Assembly: GCA_025765615.1 (NCBI GenBank)
Contig: JAIVFJ010000004.1
Coordinates: 186,001-250,000 of the forward strand
Length of the DNA: 64,000 nt
Direction of reading: 5' to 3'
Source: Zopfochytrium polystomum
Lineage: Eukaryota > Chytridiomycota > Chytridiomycetes > Chytridiales > Chytridiaceae
Shown: positions 1 through 11,592 of the stretch, in pieces
Layout of the letters: the number at the start of each line of letters is the position of its first letter
How positions within the stretch are numbered: the stretch's first letter is position 1
Position numbers and translations under genes: made by a program
The notes under the pieces: generated by a model
Database searches by the model: none
What the model was told of the DNA's origin: nothing
The model's input: only the letters and a program-made list of their open reading frames with translations

Positions 1-983
1 TCGAAACGCGCAACTGGCCTAGAAGATGCAGTTGCTCAACAAACGCTTATAAACGAGCTCGACGTGATTTGTCCCTATGAAGATGCTGGATGCGATTGGA
101 TCGGCCTCCGAAAGAACGTGAAACAGCACCTGGTTGAGGACTGCGTCGTCGCCTTTGGTGTGTACCTATCCCTCTTCCCGACTGCGCTGACATTCTGACA
201 TTATCAGACCGCGAGACTGGGGAGCGGGCCGCGGGAACGCTTCCGATCGCGGAATTTGCCCTCGATGTTGTCCTGGGAGCAGCCCAAGGAAGAAGACTGG
301 GGCACTGTCCTCAACTCCCTTGGCATGGCTCCCGTCCGCTCCACCGTCACACACACTGGCCGGTCTCACACCAGTGATCAGTCCTTTCGCTGCGCACCGC
401 AATGTTTCTCAAAACTCGTATCGGCCTCTGCGGCACTTCGCCTCTCACAATTCTGTCATTGACCCGTCGTTCGCCCTAAGCAGCTTTTCTCAAACATTCT
501 TAAATCGCACGCCATCTCCGTCTCACCGGTCCGTGCGCCCTGTAGCGGATCGATCGGCCGACGACGACGCAGCGTCCTCAGATTCATCAGACGCAGAATC
601 AAACACTTTGCATCCTTCAGACTACTGTCGTCGAAACGAACCGGAGGCCCAGCGACAGTGCCATCCGTTCTCGCTCGACCCCACCAGTTGCTCCCGGCTG
701 GCGCCGATCGCCATCGACAGGTGCGATCGGAACGTCGTCTTCTGCCTCCGCAGCAATTGCTATTCCCCAGCGACCGCCATCCAGCTTGCGCATGAGCACT
801 TCTCCCCCACCAACATCGCCCTTGGGCCACTCCACCGGTTCCTCCCTTTTCTTTTCAAGCTCTCCAACGTCCTCGTCGCGCACGCGTTCTTGGCGCGGCC
901 AGGCCTCCACTAGCCCTCCCTCTCAAGACAGTGGCGGAGAAAACGCTTTGGATCGCTTTTTCAAGAAAATACTGAAACGCTGA
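1..983 (+). CDS. TRAF-type zinc-finger protein, C-terminal part (5' end outside window)
   Basis: The window opens inside an exon. Frame 1 from base 1 reads a CPYEDAGCDWIG ... HLVEDC segment, the C-x(n)-C...H-x-x-x-C spacing of a TRAF/SINA-type zinc finger as found C-terminal to RING domains in E3 ligases. A GT..AG intron at 158-207 (50 bp) follows. Downstream the sequence is Ser/Pro-rich and low in complexity. It is open in one frame from about 209 to past 620 and in another from 546 to a TGA ending at 983 (…DRFFKKILKR). A second intron or a one-base error must join them, somewhere around 455-620; I could not choose a junction. The RING or other N-terminal domain is outside the window, so the E3 role is inference from the zinc finger alone. 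Confidence 0.5.
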
Positions 984-1427
984 ACACTCTGTCTTTGTCA
1001 ACCCACATGCATTTGAACTTCGCTTCACTTTCACTCCTTTTTTACCGTGCTCGCACTTCCAGTGCAGCCGCTCTGTTTCGCTTCGAATGCTGTTTGGCTT
1101 CATGGTCGATCAATGCTTTTCTGTGCTAGATTTCCAATATTGAGGGGGTTTCTTTATTGCCTTGCAGTTTGGTTGCGAGCAAGGCCGTCAGCGTTGCGTA
1201 TCCTTGGACAGTGAAACTGAGAAGTCTGTGGTTTCAGATCACTGTTTAAAGTATGTTGGGCGAAGGTCACACGGGACTTGGTGGGCGGAACGCTGCCACC
1301 ACCACTACAGCACGAAAGATTCAAATACGCAATAGTGGACCATAAAAACAAATAGGCAGGGAAAAAAAAAAGAAGGAAAAAAGTAGAGGCCAAAGGCCGA
1401 AGCACGCACTACTAACAAGAATGGCCC
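984..1427. other. convergent intergenic region
   Basis: About 440 bp between the 3' end of the zinc-finger gene and the 3' end of metH. It includes an A-rich stretch near 1363-1383. I see no coding signal or RNA gene. Confidence 0.4.
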
Positions 1428-4400
1428 TTAGTCGGCGTCGTACGCAAGGTTCGACGAGAGCCATTTCTCCACGGCTGCAACGGTCATATTCTTCCTTTGC
1501 GCGTAGTCAACGATTTGATCTTTCTGGATCTTGCCCACTGCAAAATACGTTGATTCCGGGTGACCAAAGAGGACCGCCGAGACTGAAGCAGCCGGAGTCA
1601 TGGCCTGAAACCAACAACATTAAGAAAGGACTGCAGGCTGAGCATTAACGCTTACCAGTGATTCTGTCAGCCCAATCCCCGTCAGTTCTTCCACATTCAT
1701 CAGCTTCCACATCAGAAGCTTTTCGGTGTGATCCGGCTGAGACGGGTAACCCGGGGCAGGCCTGATACCTCGATATTTAACCTGCAAAAGCTCCTCGGTC
1801 GTGAGTGACTCCTCTGGAGCATAACCCCAGAGTTCTTTACGGATTTTCTCGTGCAGGTACTCGGCGAGGGCCTCCGTAAAACGATCAGCAAGAGCTTTCA
1901 ACATAATCACGGAGTAGTCGTCATGGTTCTTCTCGTACTCCACACAGCGTTCGTCCACTCCAAACCCAACCGACACCGCCAAACCACCAATATAGTCAGG
2001 AACATCCGACGTATTTGGCGCAACGAAATCCGATAAGCAATAGTACGGCTCGTTTGAGTCGGAGTCCTTTTCGGCTTGCTGGCGAAGCCCGAAGAATTTT
2101 CCAACGACCTCCGTTCTTGATTCATCCTTGTACACCAAAATGTCATCTCCTTCAGCGTTCGCCGGTGCGAACCAGACAACAGCCCGAGCGACGAGGATCT
2201 TCGAGTCAATTATTTCTTTGATCATGACCTGCGCATCGTCAAAGAGTTTTTTGGCCTCTGGCCCGACCGATTCGTCGTTGAAGATACGTGGATACCCACG
2301 GTTCGGGTACTTCCCACGGAGCTGCCATGTCTGGAAAAAGGGATTCCAGTCGATGTGCGACACAAGGGATGCTAGTTCAATATCGTTGTACGTCCTAGAT
2401 CCCAAGAAGGATGGACGGACTGGCTTCCCGCCTGCGGTCCAATCGATTTTAGCTCCAAGTGACCGGGCTTTGTCCAGAGCCAAATAGCGCCTGTCTTTCA
2501 ATCCCTCGTAATGTTCGGCATCGAAGGTCCTCGTATTCGTCAGCGATATCCAGGGCGAACTCTTCGTTGTTGTTCTTGTCGAGAAGATTTGAGACGACAA
2601 CGACCGAGCGCGAAGCATCCAAAACGTGGATCGTGGGGTAGCTGTATCGTGGCGCTATCTTCACTGCAGTGTGCATCTTGGATGTCGTGGCACCTCCAAC
2701 CATAAGCGGGATCTACACCGCACGCCAAACAAAGCCATCAGGATTATAAACTTCACCGTAGCTTCTACATACCGACATGCCTCTTCGCTCAAGCTCTTTC
2801 GCAACGTAGACCATTTCGTCAAGACTAGGAGTGATTAATCCAGACAATCCAATGACGTGGGCTTTGTTATCAATTGCCGCTTGAATAATCTTCTCGGCGG
2901 GAGTCATAACACCCAAATCGATAACTTTATAGTTGTTGCAGCCTAGAACGACACCCACAATATTTTTGCCGATGTCGTGGACATCCCCTTTCACGGTGGC
3001 CATGATAACGACACCGTTGTAGGCAGAGTCATCGTCGCCAGTTTGGCCAGTTCTCGCCAATTCTGCGAGACGTTCTTCTTCCATGTAGGGAATCAAATGC
3101 GCCACAGCCGATTTCATAACACGTGCGGACTTGATGACTTGAGGAAGGAACATCTTCCCCGATCCGAACAGCTCGCCAACCACGCTCATTCCGGACATCA
3201 ACGGGCCCTCGATAACGTTGAGTGGCCGGGGATACTGTTGGAATACTTAGAACAAGGTCGCATTACGGAAAGAGAGAATAAAACCTTCTCCTTCAAACAT
3301 CGAGCCTCCTCTGTGTCTTGAACTACAAACTTGGTGATTCCTTTCACGAGGGCATAGCTCAGTCTTTCCTCAACAGTCCCCTTCCGCCATTCCTCGTCTT
3401 CCGCGGCTGACTTTGCGCCAGCCCCACCGTGAGATTCCGCGTAGTTAAGGAGTTTTTCCGTCACGTTAGGGTCGCGGTTCCACACAGCATCCTCGCAAAT
3501 GGCAAGCAAATCCTTGGGAATATCATCGTATATCGTCAAGAAGCCAGCGTTTACAATGCCCATGTCCATCCCTGCTTGGATCGTGTGATACTACAGTGCA
3601 AGCAATCAGCAACTCAACTCTGAATACAATACACTGGGAATCTCACCAGGAAAACACTGTGCATCGCCTGCCGCAAAATTTCTTTTCCTCTGAACGAAAA
3701 TGAAAGGTTTGATACACCGCCACTGATTTTTGCGTGCGGGAGGCCAGCCTTAATCATGCGGCACGATTCGATAAACTCGACAGCGTAATTATTATGCTCT
3801 TCCATGCCAGTGGCGATCGTCAGAATGTTGGGATCGAAAATAATGTCCGCAGGATTCCAATTCAACTTGCTGACGAGTAGGTCGTACGATCGCTTACAGA
3901 TCTCATACTTACGATCCGCTTCCACAGCCTGTCCAATCTCATCAAAGGCCATGACGACGACTGCAGCGCCAAAGCGCTGAATAATCTTGGCCTTCTTCAG
4001 AAAGTCCTCCTCTCCTTCTTTCAGGGAGATTGAGTTCACGATACACTTTCCTTGAGCGCACTTAAGACCCGCAAGGACGACTTCAAAATTTGAAGAGTCA
4101 ACCATGATGGGAACTTTTGCAATGTCAGGCTCAGAAGCAATGTAGTTGAGAAACTTCGCCATTGCTGCCTTTCCGTCGAGCAATCCTTCGTCCATATTTA
4201 TGTCGATAATCTGTGCACCGTTTTCAACTTGTGCTCGGGCGATGGCAAGCGCATCTTCGTAGGCACCATTCAGAATCTTCTTAGCAAACACTCGAGACCC
4301 AGACACATTGCACCGCTCTCCAACGTTTACGAAATTGGTTCCTGCGTTGATTTTAAATGTTTCCAGTCCCGAAATAACCATTGTGTCCGGGTCCAAAACA

Positions 4401-5580
4401 GGGGGGAATCCGCGGAGCGTACTTGAGCACAACATCGTGAATTGCTTTGATGTGATCTGGTGTGGTCCCGCAGCATCCGCCAACAATATTTAGGAGGCCA
4501 AGTTTGGCAAACGCACGGACAGATTCTGCCATGGCCTCCGGAGATTCGTCATATTCTCCGAAAGTATTTGGCAAACCGGCGTTCGGGTAGCAAATCGTAA
4601 GTGTGTCTGTGTTCTTGGAAATATTCTGCAGAAAAGGGAGCATCTGATCAGCTCCTAGAGCGCAGTTAAGGCCGATTGCAAAGGGGTTCGAGTGCCGAAC
4701 AGACGAAATGAAGGCATCCCCAGTCTGGCCAGAAAGAGTGCGTCCTGATTGATCAACTATTGTTCCAGAAATGAAAATAGGCGGTCGATCGTAACCGTCC
4801 TCGTCTAACACTTTTTCAATGGCGTAAATGGCTGCTTTCGCGTTCAACGTGTCGAAAATTGTCTCGATCTTCGATTTTTGGGAAAAAGAAGATCAACCTG
4901 AGCTGAATTTAGCTCTGACGATCTTACCATAAGAATGTCCGAGCCTCCGTCTAGAAGTCCTCGGACTTGTTCCGAATACGCTTCCACGAGCTCGTCGAAT
5001 GTCACATTTCGGAGGGATGGATTTTCCACCGATGGTGAAATTGAGGCGGTGCGGTTTGTGGGGCCGATCGCTCCAACAACGAAACGGGGCTTCGATGGGT
5101 CCATTGCGGTGACTTCAATGCAAACCTTTTTCGCAATCTCTGCCGATACCTGGAATGTCTGGATCAGTACCGGTACTATGAAGCTCGCTGTTAAAAAAAA
5201 GAAGAAACAAAAAAAAACACCTTGTTCAATTCATACGCCAGATCCTCCATGTGATAGTCAGCCTGGGCAATTGAGGTTCCCGAGAAGGTGTTGGTTTCAA
5301 CCATGTCCGAGCCGGCAAGCAGGTACTGCCGGTGAATCTCCATGATGGCCTCGGGCTGAGTGAGGGAGAGAAGATCGTTGTTCCCTTTGAGGAAGTCCTT
5401 CTTGTGATTAACGAAACGATCGCCTCTGAATTGGGCCTCCGTGAACTTGTATCGCTGAATCATGGTGCCCATAGCGCCATCTATGAACATGATGCGCTTT
5501 TCGCATGTTGACTTCAGGTAGTTGAGAATTTCGGCACCCTTGCCGGGTACCTTGCCGACAGCGGTTGGTGCCGATGCCAT
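1428..5580 (-). CDS. metH: cobalamin-dependent methionine synthase (two one-base frame breaks)
   Basis: Transfers a methyl group from 5-methyltetrahydrofolate to homocysteine using B12. Exons on the minus strand: 5580-5221, 5149-4928, 4868-3647, 3590-3285, 3234-2773, 2712-1656, 1604-1428; all introns (50-71 bp) are phase 0. Domains in order: homocysteine S-methyltransferase ([11 protein letters not shown] near residue 30, zinc ligands in [10 protein letters not shown]); pterin-binding ([28 protein letters not shown]); B12 cap and Rossmann domain with the cobalt-ligating histidine in GDVHDIGKN; AdoMet-activation domain ([15 protein letters not shown]). Only exons 3 and 6 are not divisible by three, each having one base too many. 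The frame breaks at the G6 run 4401-4406 (plus strand) and at about 2520. Removing one base at each gives 1267 residues, the usual family length. Either an assembly error or a recently damaged gene. Shares a 388-bp 5' region with the divergent CCCH gene. Confidence 0.93.
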
Positions 5581-5968
5581 TTTTTGGGGTGGGATGACGA
5601 CACCGATGTGAAAAAAACACAAAACGAAAACGGAATCGTGGAAATGGAAAAAATGGAACGAAAGGAAGATCGCTGCCCACCTCATCTTCAGTCACCAAGG
5701 GTTCCCTGTCGAGTAGACCAAATCACACCCTGCTACTGCCACGCACCCGTGAAATCTTCGAGTGTGGCATGCAGTGTTCAGTCGATGAGGCGGAGTGAGG
5801 TGGACAATGCTGCCTACCTTGCTGGAGAGAATGAAGCTGCTTATTTGTTGTGGCATGCATTCAAGTAACCGCATCTACAATGCACAGTGGCACCACTTAG
5901 GCACAACCCTTAATAGCTCTGATAGAATTTTTTTTCATTTCCAACGATTTTTTTTTTGTCGCTCTGGA
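5581..5968. promoter_or_regulatory. divergent intergenic promoter region, metH / CCCH gene
   Basis: 388 bp between two start codons that point away from each other, so both promoters must lie here. T-rich stretches occur at 5928-5937 and 5948-5957, close to the CCCH-gene start. I see no convincing TATA element or defined operator. Confidence 0.45.
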
Positions 5969-8338
5969 ATGACCGCCGCAGACGCTACCGACGCCAGCGA
6001 TGCCGCCAACCCAGGCGGCCCTTCCGCTTTCGCATTCGTTTCGCAACTACCGCTCGGCAACGATGGGCTTATCCGCGGCAACTCCCCAGCGGCTGCGGGA
6101 GTGACTGGAGGATCGAGGAGCGCTTCCTCGACGATCGCGCCAGCCAAAGCCGTCGAGAGCTCAGAGTATGACCAGTACAGTTTCGTGTTGCCCTCTGCGC
6201 CGATGTCTGCTTTGGTTGAGGATGCCGCGTCGTCGCATGCCTCAACCCAGGCAGGATCAGCAATCGCTCCAGGAACATTGATTGGCCCGTTAGCGTCACC
6301 GACCATACGGTCGTTTGCCACGCGGTCGTCTCTGGATGGCGGATCGTTTTTGCGTTCGCAAGTCCACCCAAGTCCAACGACGTTGACGTCTTCCCGACCG
6401 TCGTTGGACAGCGCGACCCTTGCGGGTGGCAGCTTATCGGCAGGGTCGTCGTCCGTCTTTCGTGGTGTTCTTGGAACGCATCGAAGGAGTTCTTCTTCAA
6501 TGGTCGCCATGTCATCGCTCACGCAGAACGCCTACCAGTCCACGAACTATCCTCTCAATTCTTTCGATTCCGGAGGCCCCAGCTCAGGACCGCTGTCTCC
6601 TAGTGGCACTCTGTTTGCAGCTCGCCACGCCTCGATGGACTCTGGTTCGCAAGATAATACCCAAAGTTACGCTGCGGGCCCAGGGCCAGGGCCACGGTCC
6701 AGAAGCTCCCAAGACTTGCTGACGCACAGCAGGACACAGTTTCCTGCTCCATCTGGGCCGCGCAAATCTGTTGATTCAAATGTTTTTCCAACAGTGCCCA
6801 CCGCATCCCAACCAACTAGCTTCCCTTCTCAACAGCAGATGCTCATCCTTCAGCAGTTCAAACAAGCAGGAAACCCTCAAGCTCCCATCGATTTGCTTAC
6901 CACATCCGATGTTCCAACGAGTGTATTGCGGTTAGATGATTACTCGACGGAGCGGCAAATTTCGTTGCAGCATCAAATCCAGCAGCAACAACTCTACATG
7001 AATCATTTGAACCAGAATCTATTGCAACAGCGCCAGAACAGTATGATATTGCAACAGCCGCCTGGTCCAGGAGGCAAAAAGTTTGATAAGGATGCAAAAA
7101 AAGCAAACCTGTACAAAACTGAACTCTGTCGCTCGTGGGAAGAGACGGGGCACTGCCGATATGGTGCGAAATGCCAATTTGCACACTCTGAGGCAGAGCT
7201 TCGTGCTGTTGACCGACATCCGAAATACAAGGTATTTCCCACTTGGTTTGGCGAGAGCCATCATTAACAGCGCCTTTAGACAAGTTTATGCAAAACGTTT
7301 TGGGAGCTCGGATCTTGCCCATATGGAATGCGATGCTGCTTCATTCATACAACTCGCCCGGACGATACTCCAGCCTCCTCCATTCCAGCAAACGCGGCGC
7401 TATTTAATCCTCAGCTGCGACGCACATCCTCGCCAGTGACCCCTCTTCCATCGCAGTCGCTCCCACATTTCGGCTCAATCAAGCGAGGAGGTCAAGGCAA
7501 CACTTTCCTTCCTGCCAGTCCTTTATCTCCTTCGTCTCCCTCTGTTGCAAGGACTCCCAATTTTGTTGCTCAGGAGCCGCACTTGTCGGCCGCTGGCTCA
7601 CCTCAGAGTATGCACTGGCGGCAACAGCAATCGTACTTCGCTCCTGTTGATTCTCCAGATTATCAAAGGGGTCCAACGAGTGGACCGCTATATTCGTCTG
7701 CCCCCCTTTCCACACCGACCACTCCCTCTTCAGAATTCTCTGGTAGCAGCGGCCTTTATAGCGTCTCTGGCTTCAGTCTTCCCTCGCCGCGCAGAGTCTC
7801 ACTTGACTCTTCAGCATTCACGGCAGCTCAATCGCATCAGGTACAGGCATTTAGTGGCGCTACGGGCAGTCTTCACCCCCTCGTTGAAGAAGAGGTTGAA
7901 AACGCTTTTCATCCGGGTAAACTTGCCAGCGTGAGCTCTGTCATGGCCGCCGCTGCAGCAGCAGTGGCCCCGGCTGCGCACCGGCGAAATGGGCGTTGGG
8001 CATCTGTTTCGGGGAGCGTAATCGATTGGGACAAACCTCGAGATTCACTGGTTTCACCTGGCTTGCTTGCATCCTCCACACCTGCAGGCGATTTTCGCTC
8101 CAATCAGGTGTCACTGGACCTCACGTCCAAAAATATGCCAGACCTAGCCGGACTACGGCTGGAAGATTCACCAACTGGCGCTGTCAGTTCGCTTCCAGTG
8201 TCCGCCGTGTCGAATGTTTGGTACAGGCTCGCCTATGCGAGATACGTAATCGACCGACGTTTTGCCGATTGTGTCGAACGGTGCGGGATCGAGTTTCAGG
8301 AATACAAAGGGCACAAGTTCTGTGAATTACGGACGTAA
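5969..8338 (+). CDS. tandem CCCH zinc-finger RNA-binding protein (TIS11/Cth-type)
   Basis: Two exons, 5969-7231 and 7280-8338 (intron 48 bp), give a clean 773-residue frame. The first finger lies at the end of exon 1 ([20 protein letters not shown], then CQFAH) and the second at the start of exon 2 ([18 protein letters not shown], then CFIH). Both have C-x8-C-x5-C-x3-H spacing and the (R/K)YKTELC lead-in of tristetraprolin/TIS11 proteins, which bind AU-rich 3' UTR elements and trigger mRNA decay. The intron splits the linker between the fingers. The long N-terminal part is Ser/Pro/Gln-rich with a Gln-rich helix just before the fingers. The C-terminal part is Ser-rich and ends in an unusual Tyr/Arg/Cys-rich tail. 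The start was chosen at [16 protein letters not shown], after in-frame T-rich upstream sequence that does not look coding. Confidence 0.85.
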
Positions 8339-9178
8339 TCTGACACTGATAGAAGGACAAAGTGAGGGCGGAAATGTCCCCTCCCATAATAATTCTTTCT
8401 CCGAGAACCTTCAACCTACCGAACTCGCAACTATTCACACGTGATTCATGAGAAACGTCGAAGCGAAAACGTCCGTTTCGTGTTGAACAGAATCTTCGTT
8501 CGAAAGATTCAAGGTGTCCAATCTCTGCCTGCAAGTCCTCTTGTCCTTTTTATTTAGGATTTGGCAACCCCGCTTACTTGTTCGTTTTCGTGCTTTGACT
8601 CCCACAACCGACTATTGCTTTTCTTTTGAGTTTGCATATCTTATTCTGAGATTTCTCCCCCATTCTCCTTTTTTCAGTCGAGGCTTTTGGAAAGAAGGCT
8701 GTGAGCTCTCGTTCCTCGATGTTGTGACTTGGAAGCGACCTTTTCTATCTTCCCGTTGATGCCCTTTTGTTCGATATATTCTTTAATGGTTGCGTGTTGC
8801 AACACTTCGTGGTTCCTTCCACCAGAGGCTTCTCCTTCAAAAGGCGTGATATGTTCCCCCCCCCCCCTTTACTTGTTCCACTTAGTCCTCCGTGCAATTC
8901 TTCTCGGGGACTACGGCCATACGCAGTCTCAAGTTTCTCCTCTGTTTTATCATTATAGGTTCCTTTTTGACTTGTATCACAGGTGGCTGTTTATGCGTGT
9001 TCGTTCCTTTCGGCAAACTGAACTCACTTCATCAGTCTCAGTCATTGCTAATACAATGAAGTAAACAGTGTGCTGATATCGCGGGGAAGATAACAGAAGA
9101 AAGATGTCGATCAGTGCACTTCAGCACTTACATTGACAAGGGCACAAGAAGTTTCGAGTTTTCAGGCCAAGTCAAAGC
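8339..9178. other. intergenic region, pyrimidine-rich
   Basis: 840 bp between the CCCH gene and the TAF3-like gene. Mostly T/C-rich, with a run of ten C near 8855. No supported coding region or RNA gene. It should contain the 3' UTR of the former gene and the promoter of the latter. Confidence 0.35.
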
Positions 9179-11524
9179 ATGTCGGTGCCATCGGCCGCAT
9201 TTCGGGTCCCCAACGCCATGGCAACCGCCGACGGTCGACCGGCTGCAGCGGCTGCCGCCACCGGGACGACTGCGCCAGCAGCCTCAGCAATCAACGCGAA
9301 CTCTTTTTCACTTGACTTGATGCAGGTGGCCGTCACTTCTCTCCTCCATACGGCTGGTTTCGATCGCGCCAACTTATCGGCAACAGTAGTTCTCGCCGAT
9401 GTTGCTGCATTTTATCTGGAGGATCTTGCCCGCCGTGCTTCGCGATTTGCTGAACACCAACGCCGCACGGACGCTACTTTCGAAGACGTCGTTCTTGCTC
9501 TTGTCGATGCGCACGTTGACCTGATGTCGTTCAGGGAATATGGCGCATTTGTAGCTTCTTCCGAAAAAACTCAGGCCAATGACGAATCTGCCGGCGTTGC
9601 TCAACAACTGGACGGAGCCTCCGCGACGGAGAACGCGGGAGGGTCCGTTCCATCGCACGATACGGCAAACAACTATTTAAGTGGTCCGCGACCGGGCCCG
9701 TTTCCACGTCCACGGCCAGGCATGATCCCGTTAAGTGCGTAGGTGTTCTGCCATTTTTTTTTGCAACTTGACGCCTGTCGTGGGCACTAATCCACTTACT
9801 TGCGCTTGGACAGAGCCGGCATTCTTAAAAGAGTCAGGCTCCAAGTGGGGTGATTGCATCTTACGTGGACGCAACACGGCGAATCGGGAAGAGGAGGTCA
9901 GTTGCATTGATTCTTAAATCGGTTCTAATAAGCGGCAACTTGAAGCCGGAGATCTACCGTCCAAGAAGGGGGCACGAGTTATATATTGGCCACCTACCCA
10001 GATTTCCAACTGACGCTGATATTGAAGATCGAGGCGAAGATGAAGCGGACAGACTTGCTCAGCAAAAGGCGTTGCGCATGGGGATTACGCGAGACGAAGA
10101 CGTTGGAGAGGGCAACCGTAGCGATCGCAGAAGAACAAGGGTGGCAAACGACAGACCGCAAATCTCGAAGAAAGCGCGAGTGTATTTCGAAGCGGAAACC
10201 AGTAGGGGACTCGACCTTTGGTCTACACGACCTTCGCGAGTATGTTCGATCGAGTAATCTAGAAGTGCCCCGACCTCCATCTCCTGCTAAGGAGGACTCA
10301 GGCCTCACACAGCCTGTCATTGAACCGGGCGACTTGAGACTACCGAAACCTCTGCTTCCAAACTCGGCAGTGCGACGCCTGTTCCAAAAAATCGGCAAGG
10401 ATCACTACGCCAACATACCTCCACCCGATTCAGTGTTCGGGTTCCCTGAGGCCGCCAGCCTTGTGGACGAGCTGGCCACAGCCGGCATGTCCAATCTGAG
10501 GAATTTGCTTCACACATCACCAACGACGAAAAGCAAGAACGCAGAAAGAGTCTCACCGCCACCGTCTCTCGCTCCCCCCTCCTTTCCTCCTCCTCCAATT
10601 CCCCCAGCAGCAGCTGCGTCAGCACCGTTGGCAACACTTCATTCTGCCCCGCCAACTCAACTCCCAGCGACGCCTGCACCCCCCAATGTCGAACTTGCAG
10701 CTAAAGCTACCCACACGCAGCAATCCGCTGATGATCCACATCCTTTGGCCCCAACACATGGCAACTTTATCCCGAGTCCCGTAACTATCATTCCAGTGAA
10801 CGGAGCGACAGGAGACTTCCTTTTCGCGAACAGTTACGCAGCAGAAACTGCTCCTCTTCCGAAAAAAGCTATCCAAGAGTCAGCACCAGTTCCTAGTGCT
10901 CACTTAATTCCAGCAACCACCGCAAAAACCGCATCTTCACATTTAAGAGCCGAAGTAGTTCCACTAGCAGTGAAGAGCGAACCGAGTCCCCCTCCGTTGC
11001 CTGCCGCGTCCGCAAAACCTCCCAGGCCTGCTCCGTCTAAAATTAAACTAAAAATCAGTCTTAAGCCGAGCTCTTTAAAGCAGGAGCAGAAAGCGCCAGG
11101 CGGATTAACCTCGAGTAACTCGAAATTAGAATCATCGAAGTCAAGCAGTCATTCCAGAATTAGTACCATTTCTAGTGGGACTGCGGATACGCGCAAATCA
11201 TCCGCACATGGCTCCTCTGTTTCCAATGGGAAGAGCAATGGCGGGAGCTCATCTACCGCTCAATCTCCTTTGCACCGAGGTCCACCATCGCCATCTCCTC
11301 CTTTCACTAGGCCACCCACTCCCCCCTTCACGCATAGCCAACCACCGCCAGCAGAGTCCGAACCTGCGGACATTATCAACTGCGTTTGTGCACACCCTGA
11401 CATTGACAATGGGTTGTTTATGATAGCATGTGACGAATGTGGTGTGTGGTTTCACGGTGCTTGTGTTTATGTATCGGTTGCTCCCGACCAGTGGATATGC
11501 AAGCGATGTCTAGGTCGGGGGTAG
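9179..11524 (+). CDS. TAF3: TAF3-like TFIID subunit: histone fold plus C-terminal PHD finger
   Basis: Residues about 40-115 form a bromodomain-associated histone fold (SFSLDLMQVAVTSLLHTAGF, DVAAFYLEDLARRASRFAE, TFEDVVLALVDAHVD), as in TAF3/TAF8. It is followed by a LYIGHLPRFPTD segment like the proline motif after the TAF fold. A long Pro/Ser/Lys-rich region then ends in a PHD finger: C-V-C, CDEC with an aromatic VWFH, HGAC, and CKRC at the extreme C terminus. That order is the TAF3 architecture, in which the PHD reads H3K4me3. Proposed exons 9179-9738, 9933-10117 and 10155-11524 sum to an exact frame (704 residues). The second intron (37 bp) is short and could instead be a frame error. Alternative: two separate genes. 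Its stop lies 68 bp from the IFT74 stop on the other strand. Confidence 0.62.
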
Positions 11525-11592
11525 CTTCGCTACGAGGTCGGCCACGTAAATTTGCGTCTGTTTCTGCGTTTTGCAGAGGGGCCTTTTTAATA

